Positions 1 to 7,875 of a DNA stretch of 9,205 nucleotides are shown piece after piece (position 1 is the stretch's first letter; each line of letters starts with the position of its first letter). Made by a program: the position numbers and the translations under genes. The notes beneath the pieces were generated by a model. It had not been told where the DNA came from and did not search any database. It was given only the letters and a program-made list of their open reading frames with translations. This DNA is from Oligoflexales bacterium (GTDB lineage: Bacteria > Bdellovibrionota > Oligoflexia > Oligoflexales > Oligoflexaceae), in NCBI GenBank assembly GCA_015232735.1, contig JADFZC010000082.1, forward strand, positions 1 through 9,205, written 5' to 3'.

Positions 1-114
1 TTCCCCTGAAAATAATTGAACGCGAGCCCATTGAATATCGTGATTGCTCTCAAATATATAAAAAAAACTTCTGAGTAGAAACTTATGAGCATTTTTTGAC
101 TTGCTCATATCCAT
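1..114 (-). CDS. 5' end of an unrecognised protein (cut by window edge)
   Basis: The first 38 codons of a gene that continues beyond base 1. The reading frame is open from the ATG at 114 to the window edge. A strong GGAGG Shine-Dalgarno sequence (123-127) lies 8 bases upstream, which decides the start; a second in-frame ATG two codons later is less well placed. The visible N terminus begins MDMSKSKNAHKFLLRSFFYI and is basic, then aromatic and hydrophobic. It has no clear signal peptide and no motif that I recognise. It starts 34 bases after the stop of the adjacent receptor gene on the same strand, so it is probably co-transcribed with it and might belong to the same signalling pathway. That last point is inference from position only. 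The function is unknown. Confidence 0.72.
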   Translation of the reverse strand, partial: MDMSKSKNAHKFLLRSFFYIFESNHDIQWARVQLFSGE

Positions 115-122
115 AATTCATT

Positions 123-127
123 CCTCC
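123..127 (-). promoter_or_regulatory. Shine-Dalgarno sequence (GGAGG) of the left-edge gene
   Basis: A consensus GGAGG on the minus strand, 8 bases before the ATG at 114. It is the strongest ribosome binding site in the window and the main evidence that a real gene starts here. An ATG at 121, directly after it, is too close and its frame stops after 12 codons. Confidence 0.7.
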
Positions 128-148
128 ACTTCTTTGATCTCTAAAATG

Positions 149-3100
149 TCAACCGGCCTTGGTTTCTTTTTCTTGAGGACTGACCACCCTAGAGAGCGTT
201 ATTTTTTTATCTGTTCCATCAATGGCAAATTGCGAATGTTTAACCCACATGTCTGATCTGAGGTGGTCCCGGGCCTCCTTGGATATCAGTATCTCACCAT
301 CTTTGACAAAGCTTTCAATGAACCGGGTATGATATATCGCCGAACCTATTGCAGTATAATCCGTTTTTTGGGGCCCCCCAACCATTCCGACGATTGCTTC
401 ACCATGGTGTATGGCAATCTTATACCCGATATCCGTGTCAAACTTCCTGACCCATACGGAGCTCAGTTCCCGAAGATTCTTCTCCATTTCAAGTGCAGAG
501 AAGCAGGCATTTTCAACCTGAATATTTGCCGTCATAGGGGAGGGAACACCAAAAAGTGCTATGATTGATCCGTCTTCAAAGCGATCAATTATTCCCTTGT
601 GGGAAGATATGATTTTGGTCATTTCTATATAGTAGTCTTTAAGGAGGCTTACAATCTTTTGAGTGCCAAGCTCATCAATTTTGTCCTTGATATTGCTAAG
701 TGTTGCAAAGAGAATTGTTATTTTCATATTTTTTGGCTCGGTCTCAAATATGGCCTCGCCATTCAGAATCCTGTCAATCAATTCAGGGGGAAGAAATCGT
801 CTCAAAACGCCGTTGGCAATTTCCTGGTTGATGGAGGCTATCTTCTTTTCACCCTGCTTAAGTTTCAGCAGGTTTTTAACAAGACTGATAAGCTCCATAT
901 AATCAAACGGTTTTCCAAGGAATGCATCAGCACCCATATATGTACCTTCTTTTTTGCTGGTTTCATCGCTTTTCGCGGTTAGAAGCACAATTGGAATTGA
1001 AGAAAGCATTTGATCTGCTCTTATTGCCTGCAATAGCTCAGGACCAGACATCAGAGGCATCATCCAATCTGAAATAATTATATCTGGCTTTTGAGCATAA
1101 CATTTTTTTAGGGCCTCTTTCCCGTTCAGGGCTATGGATACACGGTATTTTTCACTTCGTAAATATTTTGAGATCAAATGAACCATATCGATATTGTCAT
1201 CAACAACAAGTATAAGCTCCCTGGTTTTATCGGAATCCATATTGTCTCTGTTTTCCAAACCAATTTCCTCTTCGGTAATCTCGGGATCTTCAGTATCAGC
1301 GAGGAACCAATCCTTGATTTTATGCTTGCTTGTCAATGACCTGCTTTCATTCATCCTTATTTCAAATAAATCTTTCAAAATCTCATCAAAAACTTTTTCG
1401 GCATTTCTTGGATACTGAACTTCCTTTAATAGTATTCCAATGGATTCCAGTTCTGCCAAAGAGTCATTTTTCCTTTCTGAACGTAAAACAAAGATTTTTA
1501 TATCAGGGTCTCTATACTGGATTTCAGAGAGAGCCTTTTCTCCATAGGTTCCGAGCATGGTTTCATCCATTATGAGTGTCTTTATTTTGTATTTTTTACA
1601 TATCGTTTTGAGTTCATAAAGATCGTCTACACATCTATTTTTGGAGAATTCTGGATTGCAGTCCACTATCCGGATCAAATCTTCCTGAAATTTCTCCTCA
1701 CTTAGCACCATGACAAGATCTAAAAACGGCTTCTCGGTCTTTGAAATAGGAAATGTAACAGTGAAACATGAACCCTCACCATACTTGCTGATGACATCCA
1801 CATAACCATGCATTTTTTCGGCAAGATCTTTTGACAGCGCGAGTCCAAGACCAGTTCCTTCATAAGGCTTGGAGGCGGAGTCGTCAAGCTGGGAAAAAAG
1901 TTTGAAAAGTTTTTTCTGATTTTCAGGAGTTATGCCTATTCCGTCGTCTATGACAGATATAATAGCCATATTTTCGACCTGTTGAAGCTGGAGAGTGATT
2001 GTTCCATTTTCCCTTACATATTTGAGAGCATTTGAAAGGTAATTGAAGATGATTTTTTCAAGCGAGTCAACATGTCCATTTATGAAAATACTTTGGAGGC
2101 ATGTTCTGTCAGGTTTTTCGTTATTCACTCTAATAATAAATTCAATATTCTTTTTTTCAGCGGGTTCCCTGAAGTAATCGCCGACGGATATTACGAGCTC
2201 TGTGAGATTTACCGGGGCAAGGTCAAGCCTGCTTCCTGCAAGGGAATATTTTTGGAAATCGAGAAGCTGATTTACAAGTCTTAAAAGCCTCTTTGAGTTT
2301 TTAAGGGCTGTAGATATGTCTTTGTCAAGAGGATAGCTGATCTGTGCATTTTCAATGGGGTTGATGACAAGTGTGAGAGGGGTTCTTAACTCATGAGAGA
2401 CATTTTGAAAAAACGTAGTTTTATACTTGTCTATTTCCTTTAGTTTTTTATTCGCCTCTATAAGTTCTCTTGTTTTGTCTTCAACTTTTTTCTCAAGTCC
2501 GTTATTTAGCTCTTCAATGTTTTTCTGGGCTTCCATCTGTTCAATGCGGATTTTATCCCCCAGTGCAAATGAAAGAAGCACAATTTCTATGGCTGATCCG
2601 ATTTGAATGCCATATTCAGTCAGAATATTTGAGGGTAGAATTCCAAGTGCCTTGAGAGAAAAAATGGTAGCCCCAATCAGAAGCGCGCTGAAGGCAATCA
2701 CATAAAATCTCGCAGGTCTGTAACCCTTTATGAGGCAGGTTATGCTGATGATAATTAAAATAGGTGCTGCAATAGGATTGAGAGTAGATAAAAAAGCGCC
2801 GCTGTAGCGAGATCCCGTGGAAGAAAGGATTATTGCCATAATGGACCCGGGAATAATAAAGAAATTAATTGTATGGTTGAAAAAGACGGATCTGGCTTTT
2901 AGCTTGAGAAAAATCTTTGTAAAAATCGCAAAGAAAAGATCAACAAAAGAGACAGCAATATAAAAGGACGAATTGGCAAGAAATATGTTTTCAGGCCAGA
3001 GATATCTAAAGTCAACGCCATTCACCCCAGCCTGGAATATCAAATAGGAAATGGCATATAATACATACATAAGGTATGCTAAGTCCCTAATCAGGATAAA

Positions 3101-3907
3101 AAGGAAGAAATTGTAAAGAACCATGACTGAAATCATTCCATAGTACATTCCGAAAATAATCATTTCCGTGGATTTCGCTGAGTTGAACTGTTCAGATGTC
3201 CAAAAAACAAGAGGAAAAATCATCGTATTGTAACTGCGGATACGAATCATTACAATGAGTTTTTGATTTGGTTCGATCGAGATTGGAAATGCAAAATTTT
3301 GATAATCTATAGGCCTTTGATTATAAATGAATTGGTCACCGGTTTTTGTAATACGCACTTTTCCGTTCACCCCAAGTTCATAAAGGTCCACATAGTCATG
3401 ATAATGATGGGCAATCTCAAGAACAAAATCTCTGTTTTTGGAACACTGGTTTTCAATAAGTAATCTTATCCAGTATGAGGACTCAGTGTAGCCAAAGCTT
3501 GGAACGTTGTCCGTTCGGTTGCTGATCCAATTAGGCTCATATTTTTTTTCATCACCAATAATAGCTGCTATATCAATATTTCCAGTAGGATCTTCAAAGT
3601 AGTCGATATATTTTGACAGATTCAATTCATAATGGCGATCCTCTAAAATTATCCGCGCCATCTTTTCAGAGCTAGTATTGATCCAGGTTTGTACCTGATC
3701 GTATGTGATATTGTCCGGCATTTGGCTTGATATTAAAGGCTGCATGACCCTTGAGCCAGTGAATCCAGCATGAAGCGACGATGATAAAAAGGTAAATGAA
3801 GAAAATATGCACAGCAGATTGAGACAGATATGGCGTCCTAAACCGGCTGTATATAAAGGCCTTAAAAAACAGGCCATGGAAAAAATTTCATTGAAATTTG
3901 ACATCAT
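149..3907 (-). CDS. 7TMR-DISM hybrid histidine kinase with receiver and cyclase-like C terminus (copy A)
   Basis: A 1252-residue inner-membrane sensor kinase. In order: signal peptide (about 25-47, hydrophobic core ending near SSSLHAG); periplasmic 7TMR-DISMED2-like domain (about 85-240, with ESSYWIRL and NFAFPISI); seven helices of the 7TMR-DISM family (about 250-453); coiled coil (about 455-495); HisKA with FQNVSHELRTP, phospho-acceptor His about 505; HATPase with N box FNYLSNA (about 621-627), G1 DDGIGI, F box and G2 GTGLGL (to about 722); receiver-like domain lacking most active-site residues (about 728-850); true receiver (about 898-1015) with the Asp pair 903/904, phospho-Asp about 947 in SDWMMP, Thr about 977 and Lys about 999; helical linker with RFLPPELI; class III cyclase homology domain (about 1060-1215). 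The kinase and second receiver look active. The cyclase domain lacks catalytic residues (see findings), so its output is uncertain. The ATG at 3907 is preferred because GGAAAG lies 8 bases upstream; TTG at 3910 or ATG at 3904 are possible. Ligand unknown; some DISMED2 domains are thought to bind carbohydrates. Confidence 0.93.
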   Translation of the reverse strand: MMSNFNEIFSMACFLRPLYTAGLGRHICLNLLCIFSSFTFLSSSLHAGFTGSRVMQPLISSQMPDNITYDQVQTWINTSSEKMARIILEDRHYELNLSKYIDYFEDPTGNIDIAAIIGDEKKYEPNWISNRTDNVPSFGYTESSYWIRLLIENQCSKNRDFVLEIAHHYHDYVDLYELGVNGKVRITKTGDQFIYNQRPIDYQNFAFPISIEPNQKLIVMIRIRSYNTMIFPLVFWTSEQFNSAKSTEMIIFGMYYGMISVMVLYNFFLFILIRDLAYLMYVLYAISYLIFQAGVNGVDFRYLWPENIFLANSSFYIAVSFVDLFFAIFTKIFLKLKARSVFFNHTINFFIIPGSIMAIILSSTGSRYSGAFLSTLNPIAAPILIIISITCLIKGYRPARFYVIAFSALLIGATIFSLKALGILPSNILTEYGIQIGSAIEIVLLSFALGDKIRIEQMEAQKNIEELNNGLEKKVEDKTRELIEANKKLKEIDKYKTTFFQNVSHELRTPLTLVINPIENAQISYPLDKDISTALKNSKRLLRLVNQLLDFQKYSLAGSRLDLAPVNLTELVISVGDYFREPAEKKNIEFIIRVNNEKPDRTCLQSIFINGHVDSLEKIIFNYLSNALKYVRENGTITLQLQQVENMAIISVIDDGIGITPENQKKLFKLFSQLDDSASKPYEGTGLGLALSKDLAEKMHGYVDVISKYGEGSCFTVTFPISKTEKPFLDLVMVLSEEKFQEDLIRIVDCNPEFSKNRCVDDLYELKTICKKYKIKTLIMDETMLGTYGEKALSEIQYRDPDIKIFVLRSERKNDSLAELESIGILLKEVQYPRNAEKVFDEILKDLFEIRMNESRSLTSKHKIKDWFLADTEDPEITEEEIGLENRDNMDSDKTRELILVVDDNIDMVHLISKYLRSEKYRVSIALNGKEALKKCYAQKPDIIISDWMMPLMSGPELLQAIRADQMLSSIPIVLLTAKSDETSKKEGTYMGADAFLGKPFDYMELISLVKNLLKLKQGEKKIASINQEIANGVLRRFLPPELIDRILNGEAIFETEPKNMKITILFATLSNIKDKIDELGTQKIVSLLKDYYIEMTKIISSHKGIIDRFEDGSIIALFGVPSPMTANIQVENACFSALEMEKNLRELSSVWVRKFDTDIGYKIAIHHGEAIVGMVGGPQKTDYTAIGSAIYHTRFIESFVKDGEILISKEARDHLRSDMWVKHSQFAIDGTDKKITLSRVVSPQEKETKAG

Positions 3908-3915
3908 CAAACTTT

Positions 3916-3921
3916 CTTTCC
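3916..3921 (-). promoter_or_regulatory. Shine-Dalgarno sequence (GGAAAG) of receptor copy A
   Basis: A purine-rich GGAAAG on the minus strand, 8 bases before the ATG at 3907, 5 before the TTG at 3910 and 11 before the ATG at 3904. The spacing favours 3907 among these three consecutive start codons. Confidence 0.5.
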
Positions 3922-4032
3922 ATCATATTTGACAAGCAAACTGTTTCTAAATAGGCTGCATCGATTACAAAATTCCAGCGCAGATCGCAATTGCCGCTGA
4001 ACAAATGGAATAGGCCCTCCAAATATGCATTT

Positions 4033-4061
4033 ATTATCGGAAATATTTTGGAAATGATTAA
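4033..4061 (-). promoter_or_regulatory. possible sigma70-type promoter ahead of receptor copy A
   Basis: On the minus strand, a GATAAT -10 candidate (4033-4038, five of six consensus bases) is preceded at exactly 17 bases by TTAATC (4056-4061, three of six). It sits in the 200-base gap between two receptor genes, about 125 bases before the ATG at 3907. The -10 is good and the -35 weak, and AT-rich DNA gives such matches by chance. If real, copy A could be transcribed independently of copy B. Confidence 0.22.
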
Positions 4062-4107
4062 GGGTTTTGATATGGCCCTTGATCACTCACTACATGCGAT
4101 CAGTGAT

Positions 4108-7100
4108 TCAGACAGCATTTTTTTGCGGGGTTTGGGGATTTACAATTCTTGCAAGCGTCAATTTTTTGTCGTTTCCTTCCATTACGGGGTTATCATATCT
4201 GACCCACATGTCAGTCCGGAGATAATCGCGGGCATCCTTCGATATCAAAAGGTCTCCATCCTTTGCAAGTTCCTCGATATGCCTCACAAATAGGATTGAA
4301 GCGCCTATTGCAGTGTAGTCTGTTCTCAAAGCGCTTCCAATAGTTCCCACCAGGGCTTCACCAAAGTGAATTACTACCTTGTATCCCAAAGATACATCAA
4401 TGTTTTTGCTCCATATTGGAAGAGCCTCCAAAAGTCTCTTTTCAATGTCAAGGGCTGCCCAGCAGGCCTTTTCAATCTGCAGCTCAGGATCTTCTTCTTT
4501 GGGAACACCAAAAAGCGCTCTTATTGAACCATCTTCAAACCGATCTATGATCCCTTTGTGGGAAAATATTATATTTGTCACCTCTGTGTAATATTTATTC
4601 AGAATATCTGAAGTATCGCTTGGACTTATCTCACCAATATATTCCTTGAAATGGCTCAATGTTACGGCAAGGATCGTTATTTTGGTGTATTTTGGTTTTT
4701 TGTCAAAAACGGATTCTCCCTTCAAAATGCTTTCTATCAGTTCAGGTGGAAGGAAACGCTTTAAGACGCTATCTGCAATCTCTCTGTTCAATGTGGCAAT
4801 TTCCATTTCACCCTGTTTCAATTTCAGGAGATTTCTGACAAGGCTTATAAGTTCCATATGGTCGAACGGTTTGCCGAGAAATCCATCGGCACCAAAAGAG
4901 GTTCCTTCTTTCCTTGTGGTTTCCTCGCTTCTTGCCGTAAGAAGAATCACGGGGACTGCAGAAAATATTTTATCGTTTTTAATGTTTTGAATGAATTCGG
5001 GGCCTGACATCACCGGCATCATCCAGTCTGAAATGATCAGATCGGGTTTTCTTTTTTTGCATTTTTTTATCGCATCAATACCGTTTATTGCTGTTGAAAC
5101 CTGAAAATTTTCATCTTTTAGATACCCTGTAATTAGGCGGAGAAGATCGACATTATCATCAACGACAAGAATATGTCCACCTTGCAGATTTTTAGCTTCA
5201 CCGCTATTTTTATCTGGATCTTCCATATCTTCAGCCCCAGGAGAATCTTCAATATCTGCGAGGAGCCAATCTTTTATTTTGTGCTCACTTTCCTCTAATT
5301 CAGATTTACGCTTTTTGTTTTCAAAAAGGCTTTTTAATATATTCTCAGCTATTTCTGAGAAGACCATGTTGGGCGGAAGTTCCTCCGCATTTATCCCCAT
5401 GGTTTTAAGCTCAGCCGCAGGATTCATACCTTCCGAAGATCTCAAAATAATGACTCTCAAATAGGGATTCGACTCACATATTTCCTTTAATGCCTGGTTT
5501 CCGTACACTCCCAGCATCATTTCGTCACAAATCAGGCATTGAATAATGAACTTACTGCGTACTTTATTTAGCTCAAGCAAATCTGAAAAATTTTTCACTG
5601 TAAGAGGCTCCGGCATTGAAACTGCCAGATTGTGGATCTCATCCTGAGTCATGTTGTTCTCGGTAATTATGAGTGCAAGGTCAATAACAGGCAGCTCTAT
5701 CCTCAAAATTGGAAAGATCGCTGAAAAACAGCTCCCCCTTCCCAGAGTGCTTGACACTTCAACTCGTCCCATCATTTTTTCGGCAAGTTCTTTTGAGAGA
5801 GCCAGTCCTATTCCGGTTCCTTCGTAAGGTTTTGAGCCCGTCTCATCTGCCTGCGAAAATAGTTTAAAAAGCCTCTTCTGATCCTCGTCAGAGATTCCCG
5901 CCCCATCATCAGTGACCGAAATAATGGCCTTATTCTCTATACTTTGAAGAAGCAAAGTGATTTTGCCGTAGTTTTGAACATATTTGAACGCATTTGAGAG
6001 ATAGTTGAATACAATTTTTTCCAAGGCATCTATCTGACCATTAATATAGATATTTTGAAAATATTCTCCATCACCGTCAATATCATTGATTTTCAATTTA
6101 AATTCTATATTTCTTTTTTTTACGGCCTCCTTGAAATAATCGCCAACAGACATTAAAAATCTTGTAAGATTGACCGGCTCTAGTTTAAGTGTTGGTGACG
6201 CAACAGCATGTTTTTGAAAGTCAAGGAGCTGGTTCATAAGCCTTAAAAGCCTTTTTGAATTTTTCAGTGCCACTGAAATGTCCACGCTGGAAGGATCAGT
6301 TTCAGAAGCACGCTCCAGAAGATTTAGAATCAATGTGAGGGGAGTTCTCAGCTCATGTGATATATTTTGAAAGAAATTTGTCTTGTTTTTATCCATTTCC
6401 CTCAGCTTTTGATTTGCCACGGAGAGTTCATTTGTCTTTTCCTCAACCTTTCTTTCAAGGCTGTTGTTAAGTTCCTCGATATTTCGCCGAGCTTCCTCCT
6501 GCTCCAGACTTATTTTGTCTCCTAGGGCAAAGGACAAAAGGACAAGCTCCGCAGCGGAACCGATTTGAGCGCCATATTCCGTAAGAATATTTGACGGTAA
6601 AATTCCAAGCTGCCTTAAGGCAAGAAGCACCGCGCCAAGGAGAAGCGTGCTGAATGCCAGAACGTAAAATCGCGCCGGTCTGTAACCCTTGAACAGAGAT
6701 ACGATGCCCGTCGCCATTAAAGCCACTGAACCGACAGGCTGAAGCGTCAAGAGAACAGTATGAGATATTTTCGCGCCCTTCATCGAGAGAACAAATCCCA
6801 TGATTATCCATGGGTAAAAAACAAAGTTGAGAATCCTATGCAAAAAGCGGTGGTTTTTTCCCGTTTGAAGAAATATTTGTGTGAAGAATGTAAGCCAGAA
6901 GTTTACAAAAGAGAGGAATATATAAGTCCCAAAATTTGCCATAAACGTGTTGTTTGGCCAGATATGTTTCGAGCCCAGCCCGTTTTGGGCTGCTTGGAAA
7001 AGAATAAATGATATTGCGTAAATGACATAAACGGCGTATGCCTTGTCCAAAATTGTAACGAAAAGGAAGAGATTGTAAAAAATCATGACGGCAAGCATGC

Positions 7101-7815
7101 CGTAATATATTCCCAAAATGGTGAGTTCTCTGGATTTTTCCGAGTTGAACAAGTCAGGGTCCCATATTTTTGCCGGAAAGATAATGGGATCTATAGCCTG
7201 AAGGCGAATTAGAATCAGGGCGCTCTCTCCTTTTTCCATTTCTATGGGAAATGCAAAATTATGGTGATCCACCATCCTCTGGCCATATGGATATTGATCG
7301 CCCGTTTTAACAGCACGATAGCCTCCATTCCGGGAAAAAGAAAAGAATTCGATGTAGTCAAGATATGGATATGAGATTTCAAACAAAAAATGTGTTCTGG
7401 ATGGATCTTTATTTACAACAAGATATCTGAACCAAAAAGAGGATTCGCTTAAGCCAAAGGATGGAACATCATCTGTTTTCCGGCTGATCCAGTGATTTTT
7501 CCTCTGAGAGTTATTGATTATATCCAATAAACCCATCTTGCCGGACGAGTCTTCCAGATAGTCGGAATATTTTGAAAGCGTGATTTGGTAATCATTGCTG
7601 TTAATAGTTATGGGAGACAGATCCTTTGAAAAGCCCTTTACCCAGTTTTCCACTTTGCTGTCAGGCGCCGTAAAAATAATATTTTTGTTTAATATAAGCT
7701 GCTGTTCCGTCATGATATGCGGTGCGGCTTCAAGATCCGTCAAAAGTAAGGCAAAAGCAAATAAAAATAATATGGGCAGTGCCATATTTTCAATTGCTTT
7801 GCTCATTTTCGTCAA
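4108..7815 (-). CDS. 7TMR-DISM hybrid histidine kinase with receiver and cyclase-like C terminus (copy B)
   Basis: A 1235-residue paralogue of the adjacent receptor, with the same parts in the same order. These are a signal peptide (hydrophobic run LPILFLFAFALLL, ending near EAAP), periplasmic DISMED2-like domain (about 75-225, with ESSFWFRYL and NFAFPIEM), seven-helix DISM domain (about 230-435), coiled coil, HisKA with FQNISHELRTP (His about 487), and HATPase with FNYLSNA, DDGAGI and GTGIGL. They continue with a receiver-like domain (about 712-835), a full receiver (Asp 886/887, phospho-Asp about 930 in SDWMMP, Thr about 960, Lys about 982), the linker RFLPPELI, and a cyclase homology domain (about 1043-1195). 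The cyclase domain again lacks the metal-binding and transition-state residues, so the kinase and receiver look active while nucleotide cyclisation is doubtful. The start chosen is TTG at 7815, with GGGAG 7 bases upstream. ATG at 7806 is the alternative and also leaves an intact signal peptide. The TTG at 7851 has no ribosome site and is unlikely. The gene lies 60 bases after the truncated copy C, on the same strand. Confidence 0.92.
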   Translation of the reverse strand: MTKMSKAIENMALPILFLFAFALLLTDLEAAPHIMTEQQLILNKNIIFTAPDSKVENWVKGFSKDLSPITINSNDYQITLSKYSDYLEDSSGKMGLLDIINNSQRKNHWISRKTDDVPSFGLSESSFWFRYLVVNKDPSRTHFLFEISYPYLDYIEFFSFSRNGGYRAVKTGDQYPYGQRMVDHHNFAFPIEMEKGESALILIRLQAIDPIIFPAKIWDPDLFNSEKSRELTILGIYYGMLAVMIFYNLFLFVTILDKAYAVYVIYAISFILFQAAQNGLGSKHIWPNNTFMANFGTYIFLSFVNFWLTFFTQIFLQTGKNHRFLHRILNFVFYPWIIMGFVLSMKGAKISHTVLLTLQPVGSVALMATGIVSLFKGYRPARFYVLAFSTLLLGAVLLALRQLGILPSNILTEYGAQIGSAAELVLLSFALGDKISLEQEEARRNIEELNNSLERKVEEKTNELSVANQKLREMDKNKTNFFQNISHELRTPLTLILNLLERASETDPSSVDISVALKNSKRLLRLMNQLLDFQKHAVASPTLKLEPVNLTRFLMSVGDYFKEAVKKRNIEFKLKINDIDGDGEYFQNIYINGQIDALEKIVFNYLSNAFKYVQNYGKITLLLQSIENKAIISVTDDGAGISDEDQKRLFKLFSQADETGSKPYEGTGIGLALSKELAEKMMGRVEVSSTLGRGSCFSAIFPILRIELPVIDLALIITENNMTQDEIHNLAVSMPEPLTVKNFSDLLELNKVRSKFIIQCLICDEMMLGVYGNQALKEICESNPYLRVIILRSSEGMNPAAELKTMGINAEELPPNMVFSEIAENILKSLFENKKRKSELEESEHKIKDWLLADIEDSPGAEDMEDPDKNSGEAKNLQGGHILVVDDNVDLLRLITGYLKDENFQVSTAINGIDAIKKCKKRKPDLIISDWMMPVMSGPEFIQNIKNDKIFSAVPVILLTARSEETTRKEGTSFGADGFLGKPFDHMELISLVRNLLKLKQGEMEIATLNREIADSVLKRFLPPELIESILKGESVFDKKPKYTKITILAVTLSHFKEYIGEISPSDTSDILNKYYTEVTNIIFSHKGIIDRFEDGSIRALFGVPKEEDPELQIEKACWAALDIEKRLLEALPIWSKNIDVSLGYKVVIHFGEALVGTIGSALRTDYTAIGASILFVRHIEELAKDGDLLISKDARDYLRTDMWVRYDNPVMEGNDKKLTLARIVNPQTPQKNAV

Positions 7816-7822
7816 TTTAATT

Positions 7823-7827
7823 CTCCC
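7823..7827 (-). promoter_or_regulatory. Shine-Dalgarno sequence (GGGAG) of receptor copy B
   Basis: GGGAG on the minus strand, 7 bases before the TTG at 7815 and 16 before the ATG at 7806. The spacing supports the unusual TTG start over the ATG, although the two proteins would differ by only three residues. Confidence 0.5.
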
Positions 7828-7831
7828 TAAT

Positions 7832-7858
7832 AAAAAAACCTGACATTTCAAGTGACAG
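7832..7858 (-). terminator. weak hairpin plus T tract between receptor copies C and B
   Basis: On the minus strand, CTGTCA pairs with TGTCAG around a 7-base loop (7840-7858, five pairs and one T-T mismatch). One base later comes a run of seven T (7832-7838). The form is that of an intrinsic terminator, but the stem is short and AT-rich, so it could at most attenuate read-through from copy C into copy B. It lies 17 bases downstream of the stop of copy C. Confidence 0.25.
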
Positions 7859-7875
7859 TCAATTTTAATAATCTT

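Noticed and set aside
147..152. Perfect TTGACA -35 box on the minus strand before the left-edge gene
   Set aside because: It overlaps the stop codon of copy A and has no -10-like hexamer at 16-19 bases; most likely chance.
599..982. Plus-strand open frames such as this one, 4646-4990 and 8465-8875
   Set aside because: They lie antisense within well-conserved receptor domains, recur at homologous places as shadows of the same codons, and their translations show no domain.
2609..2647. Near-identical loop before the last membrane helix (LGILPSNILTEYG) in copies A and B
   Set aside because: Strong conservation here is expected from the 7TMR-DISM family itself, where this segment is a hallmark, so it is not special to this locus.
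4082..4107. Inverted repeat ATCACT/AGTGAT just after the stop of copy B
   Set aside because: The arms are only 6 bases around a 14-base loop and no T tract follows on the minus strand, so it is not convincing as a terminator or operator.
7816..7851. Extended start of copy B at TTG 7851
   Set aside because: It lies inside the hairpin/T-tract region, has no ribosome binding site, and would put an extra stretch ahead of a good signal peptide. TTG 7815 has GGGAG at proper spacing.
7857..7862. TTGACT -35-like box between copies C and B
   Set aside because: Only a T run lies at the expected -10 distance; the better AT-rich hexamer is about 22 bases away, too far for a normal spacer.
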